Under the pieces are notes generated by a model. It was not told the origin of the DNA, ran no database searches, and saw only the letters and a list, made by a program, of their open reading frames with translations. Below are positions 5,329 through 7,386 of a stretch of 7,386 nt of DNA, piece by piece. The translations under genes were made by a program, and so were the position numbers. The DNA is from an uncultured Halomicronema sp. (GTDB lineage Bacteria; Cyanobacteriota; Cyanobacteriia; Phormidesmidales; Phormidesmidaceae): positions 1-7,386 of the forward strand of contig CALCPB010000308.1 in NCBI GenBank assembly GCA_937897665.1. Direction: 5' to 3'. The number at the start of each line of letters is the position of its first letter. Positions within the stretch are counted from its first letter, which is position 1.

Positions 5329-7386
5329 TCAGGACGGAGGTGACTGGCTCAATGACGAGTTATCGAAGGCCGTCACTTTGAGCGTGGCAATTTGCCAGGG
5401 GGCGAGGTGGCAGGAAGCCCCGGCGTCAGCCAGCGCATCTTCTAGCAGATCGGTGCGTTCAAAGGTGAGTGACGGGGCGGAGAGAGTGGCTGAGCGGCCA
5501 TACAGTTCCCACAGACGCAGGATGTACTGGTCGTCGGCATCCTCAGCCAGCTTCAATGCGGCCAGATGCATCCCCGCTGTGCCGATGTCGAGAAAGGTGC
5601 CCTGACTCGCGATCGCGGGCACGTTTGCCCCTAACTTATCGACAGCAGCGTCCGCGATCGCCCCCTGATTTCCCACTGTTGCCCCCACTACGATGGGGAA
5701 CTGGCTGTTAAAAGCGATCGCCTGGTGGGGCGTTTGGGCCTTGCGCCAGTCACCCCCGTGGGGATAGAGCGCATAGGTAAACCGATGCCAGCCGCGATCA
5801 GCTTGAGGATCGGGCCAGAGCGGCGCTTTGAGTAGGGTCAGCCGTTGCTGATCGGGGTTTGCGTCAAAGCCGTGTTTGTAGTCGGTCAAGATGCTTAGCC
5901 CACCCGTCTCATCGCTCAAGTCAGCCCAGCGATAGGCCGGTACTTCCCACTTGGCCTGCTCATGGGGATCGGTGGAGCGCGTGGGCCGAGCGATCGCCCC
6001 AAAGGGAATTTCGTAGGTGGCCTGCTCGGCCTCAACGGTGAGGGGAAAGGCCACCTTGAGCACGACTTGAGTCGCTCGCCAGTCTGCCAGGGTCGCCACT
6101 TGGAGGTAAGGAGAGGCGGCGTCAAGTACGTAATCTTGTTGAATGACGGAATCGGCAAGGCGGCGCACCACCCGCAGCCGCTGCCGCAATGGACCGGACT
6201 CTAGCCATTGAATTGATTGGAGCTGAGCCGCCGGGAGAGGATGGTCTTGATAGTTAGGGGCAATGTCCCAAGCATCCCAATATTGCCCCGCATCTTCAAA
6301 GGCTTGCAACTGGTTGGCAGGCGATCGCAGCCGATTCGTTCCGGTTGCTTTGTCCCATAGTTCCACCAAGTCGCCCGTCGCGGCATCCACCGCCGCCCAG
6401 ACCGACTCATTTTCGAGTCGATAATCCTGGTTGGGGGAAGGTAGCGGTGTGTGGGGCGCTGTGGGCTGTGGCACCAGCCAATAAAGGCAATAGCCGATCG
6501 CGGGCACGGTGGCTAAAAACAACAGTCGCGGCGACTCATCCGATTCAGCATGAGGGGAACCAGGGCGCTGATCGGCGCGATCGCTGTAGTGACTGATTTG
6601 AACGGTCACCTCGGTGGCCGTTTGGGGATCCCAGACTTGCCAAGCGGGGACGGTGGTAGGCAGGGCAGACAGGGCAATTTCCACCAGATCAGTCTGTGGC
6701 CAGTTGAGAGAATTGAACAGGAAGAGGGGAATTGCGTCGGGGTGAGGAGGTGTTGGTTGCGGCAGCGACGCGGCGATCGCCTGCAGTGCCTGAGTCCGAA
6801 TCTGACCGGCGGCATCATGGGCCTGCTGCCAATCTTGATTCGCGGTTTCAAACACCTCGGGAATCGCCGTTCCCGGCAAAATATCGTGGAACTGATTGAA
6901 TAAGACCTGCTGCCAGGCGGCAGTGAGCGCCGTGCGGGGATAGTCGAATCCGGTCTGTCGATGGGCGATCGCGGCAAACAGTTCAGCCTCCCGGAGCGCG
7001 TCTTCGCAGCGGCGATTAAACCACTTTTGATCGGCATGGACGGTGTAGCAGCCCCGGTGTAGTTCTAGATAAAGCTCATCTTGCCAAACGGGGAGCATGC
7101 TGTCGGGATGGTGCGGTGGCAACGGCTCCGGGCAGAGACGCTGCAGATGTTCTAACGGCGACGCAAAGGTGACTTGCGGAAAGCAGGGTGACTCGGCCCA
7201 GCGCTGGGCGCTGGTAAGCATGTCGCGAGTGGGGCCGCCGCCGTGGTCGCCCATGCCTGGTAGCCAGAGGGTTTCGGTGAGGCCGGTTTGATGTTCCCAC
7301 TGGGCACTGTGGTGGGCAATTTGCACGGGGTCAACGTCGGTGCCAATGGGGGGCAGGGTGAGGCTGAGCAGGGCCGTGCCGTCGAG
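5329..7386 (-). CDS. GH38 family alpha-mannosidase, 5' end beyond the window
   Basis: The reading frame is open through the right edge, so the 685 residues seen are the middle and C-terminal part of a protein of likely about 1000 residues. A GTG at 7326 is only an internal valine codon: the frame continues upstream with family-like sequence (TLPPIGTDVDPVQIAHH). The part of the GH38 domain seen includes GMGDHGGGPT (codons near 7225-7255), with the metal-site region of the family, LELHRGCYTVHADQKWFNRR (near 7000-7065) and NQFHDILPGT (near 6870-6897), whose His-Asp pair contributes to the zinc site. The segment after LFLFNSLNWP (near 6700-6730) is the C-terminal beta-sandwich part. The catalytic nucleophile Asp lies in the missing N-terminal part, so activity cannot be judged. 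The enzyme should hydrolyse terminal alpha-mannosides from oligosaccharides or glycoconjugates, probably in the cytoplasm; the natural substrate here is unknown. No frameshift is seen, and several HIP1 octamers mark it as long resident. Confidence 0.92.
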   Translation of the reverse strand, partial: LDGTALLSLTLPPIGTDVDPVQIAHHSAQWEHQTGLTETLWLPGMGDHGGGPTRDMLTSAQRWAESPCFPQVTFASPLEHLQRLCPEPLPPHHPDSMLPVWQDELYLELHRGCYTVHADQKWFNRRCEDALREAELFAAIAHRQTGFDYPRTALTAAWQQVLFNQFHDILPGTAIPEVFETANQDWQQAHDAAGQIRTQALQAIAASLPQPTPPHPDAIPLFLFNSLNWPQTDLVEIALSALPTTVPAWQVWDPQTATEVTVQISHYSDRADQRPGSPHAESDESPRLLFLATVPAIGYCLYWLVPQPTAPHTPLPSPNQDYRLENESVWAAVDAATGDLVELWDKATGTNRLRSPANQLQAFEDAGQYWDAWDIAPNYQDHPLPAAQLQSIQWLESGPLRQRLRVVRRLADSVIQQDYVLDAASPYLQVATLADWRATQVVLKVAFPLTVEAEQATYEIPFGAIARPTRSTDPHEQAKWEVPAYRWADLSDETGGLSILTDYKHGFDANPDQQRLTLLKAPLWPDPQADRGWHRFTYALYPHGGDWRKAQTPHQAIAFNSQFPIVVGATVGNQGAIADAAVDKLGANVPAIASQGTFLDIGTAGMHLAALKLAEDADDQYILRLWELYGRSATLSAPSLTFERTDLLEDALADAGASCHLAPWQIATLKVTAFDNSSLSQSPPS

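Noticed and set aside
6606..7037. A 143-codon minus-strand ORF inside the mannosidase
   Set aside because: Off-frame shadow rich in Arg, Ser and Pro, as expected from GC-rich coding DNA; the GH38 frame is clearly the real one.

Overview
The window reads as chromosomal DNA of a cyanobacterium, probably one of the larger-genome or filamentous types (this finer placement is inference). The best sign is the octamer GCGATCGC (HIP1), which I count about 18 times in 7.4 kb against roughly 0.1 expected by chance; nearly all copies lie inside genes. The gene families fit: a membrane HAMP adenylate cyclase, a DUF1499 exported protein, a TldD protease subunit and a GH38 alpha-mannosidase. I see no rRNA, tRNA, CRISPR array, insertion sequence or phage gene.

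Layout. Positions 1-143 hold nothing I can support. A clean intrinsic terminator (144-176) ends the minus-strand tldD gene (208-1692). A divergent gap of about 490 bases (1693-2183) separates tldD from a plus-strand class III adenylate cyclase (2184-3653). It carries a possible tldD promoter and, on the cyclase side, an upstream region with hairpins, three TCTCAG copies and a 10-codon mini-ORF that overlaps the cyclase start by ATGA. Converging on the cyclase with only 19 bases between stops is an unannotated 40-residue single-span membrane protein on the minus strand (3673-3795). It may be transcribed as a leaderless message. A hairpin with a T tract (3848-3894) probably ends the next minus-strand gene.

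The right half is entirely minus strand: GH38 alpha-mannosidase (5329 to beyond the right edge, 5' end missing), then a five-helix succinate dehydrogenase cytochrome b558 subunit (4504-5202), then the DUF1499 secreted protein (3919-4449). The last two are 54 bases apart and could share a transcript. The cytochrome subunit has no sdhA or sdhB directly after it, which is the most biologically interesting arrangement here.

The genes do not form one obvious pathway. This is mostly an ordinary housekeeping stretch with a few loose ends: the orphan cytochrome b558 anchor, the small membrane protein, the structured cyclase upstream region and the cysteine pair in the cyclase sensor domain. I did not find convincing evidence of a new multi-gene system.
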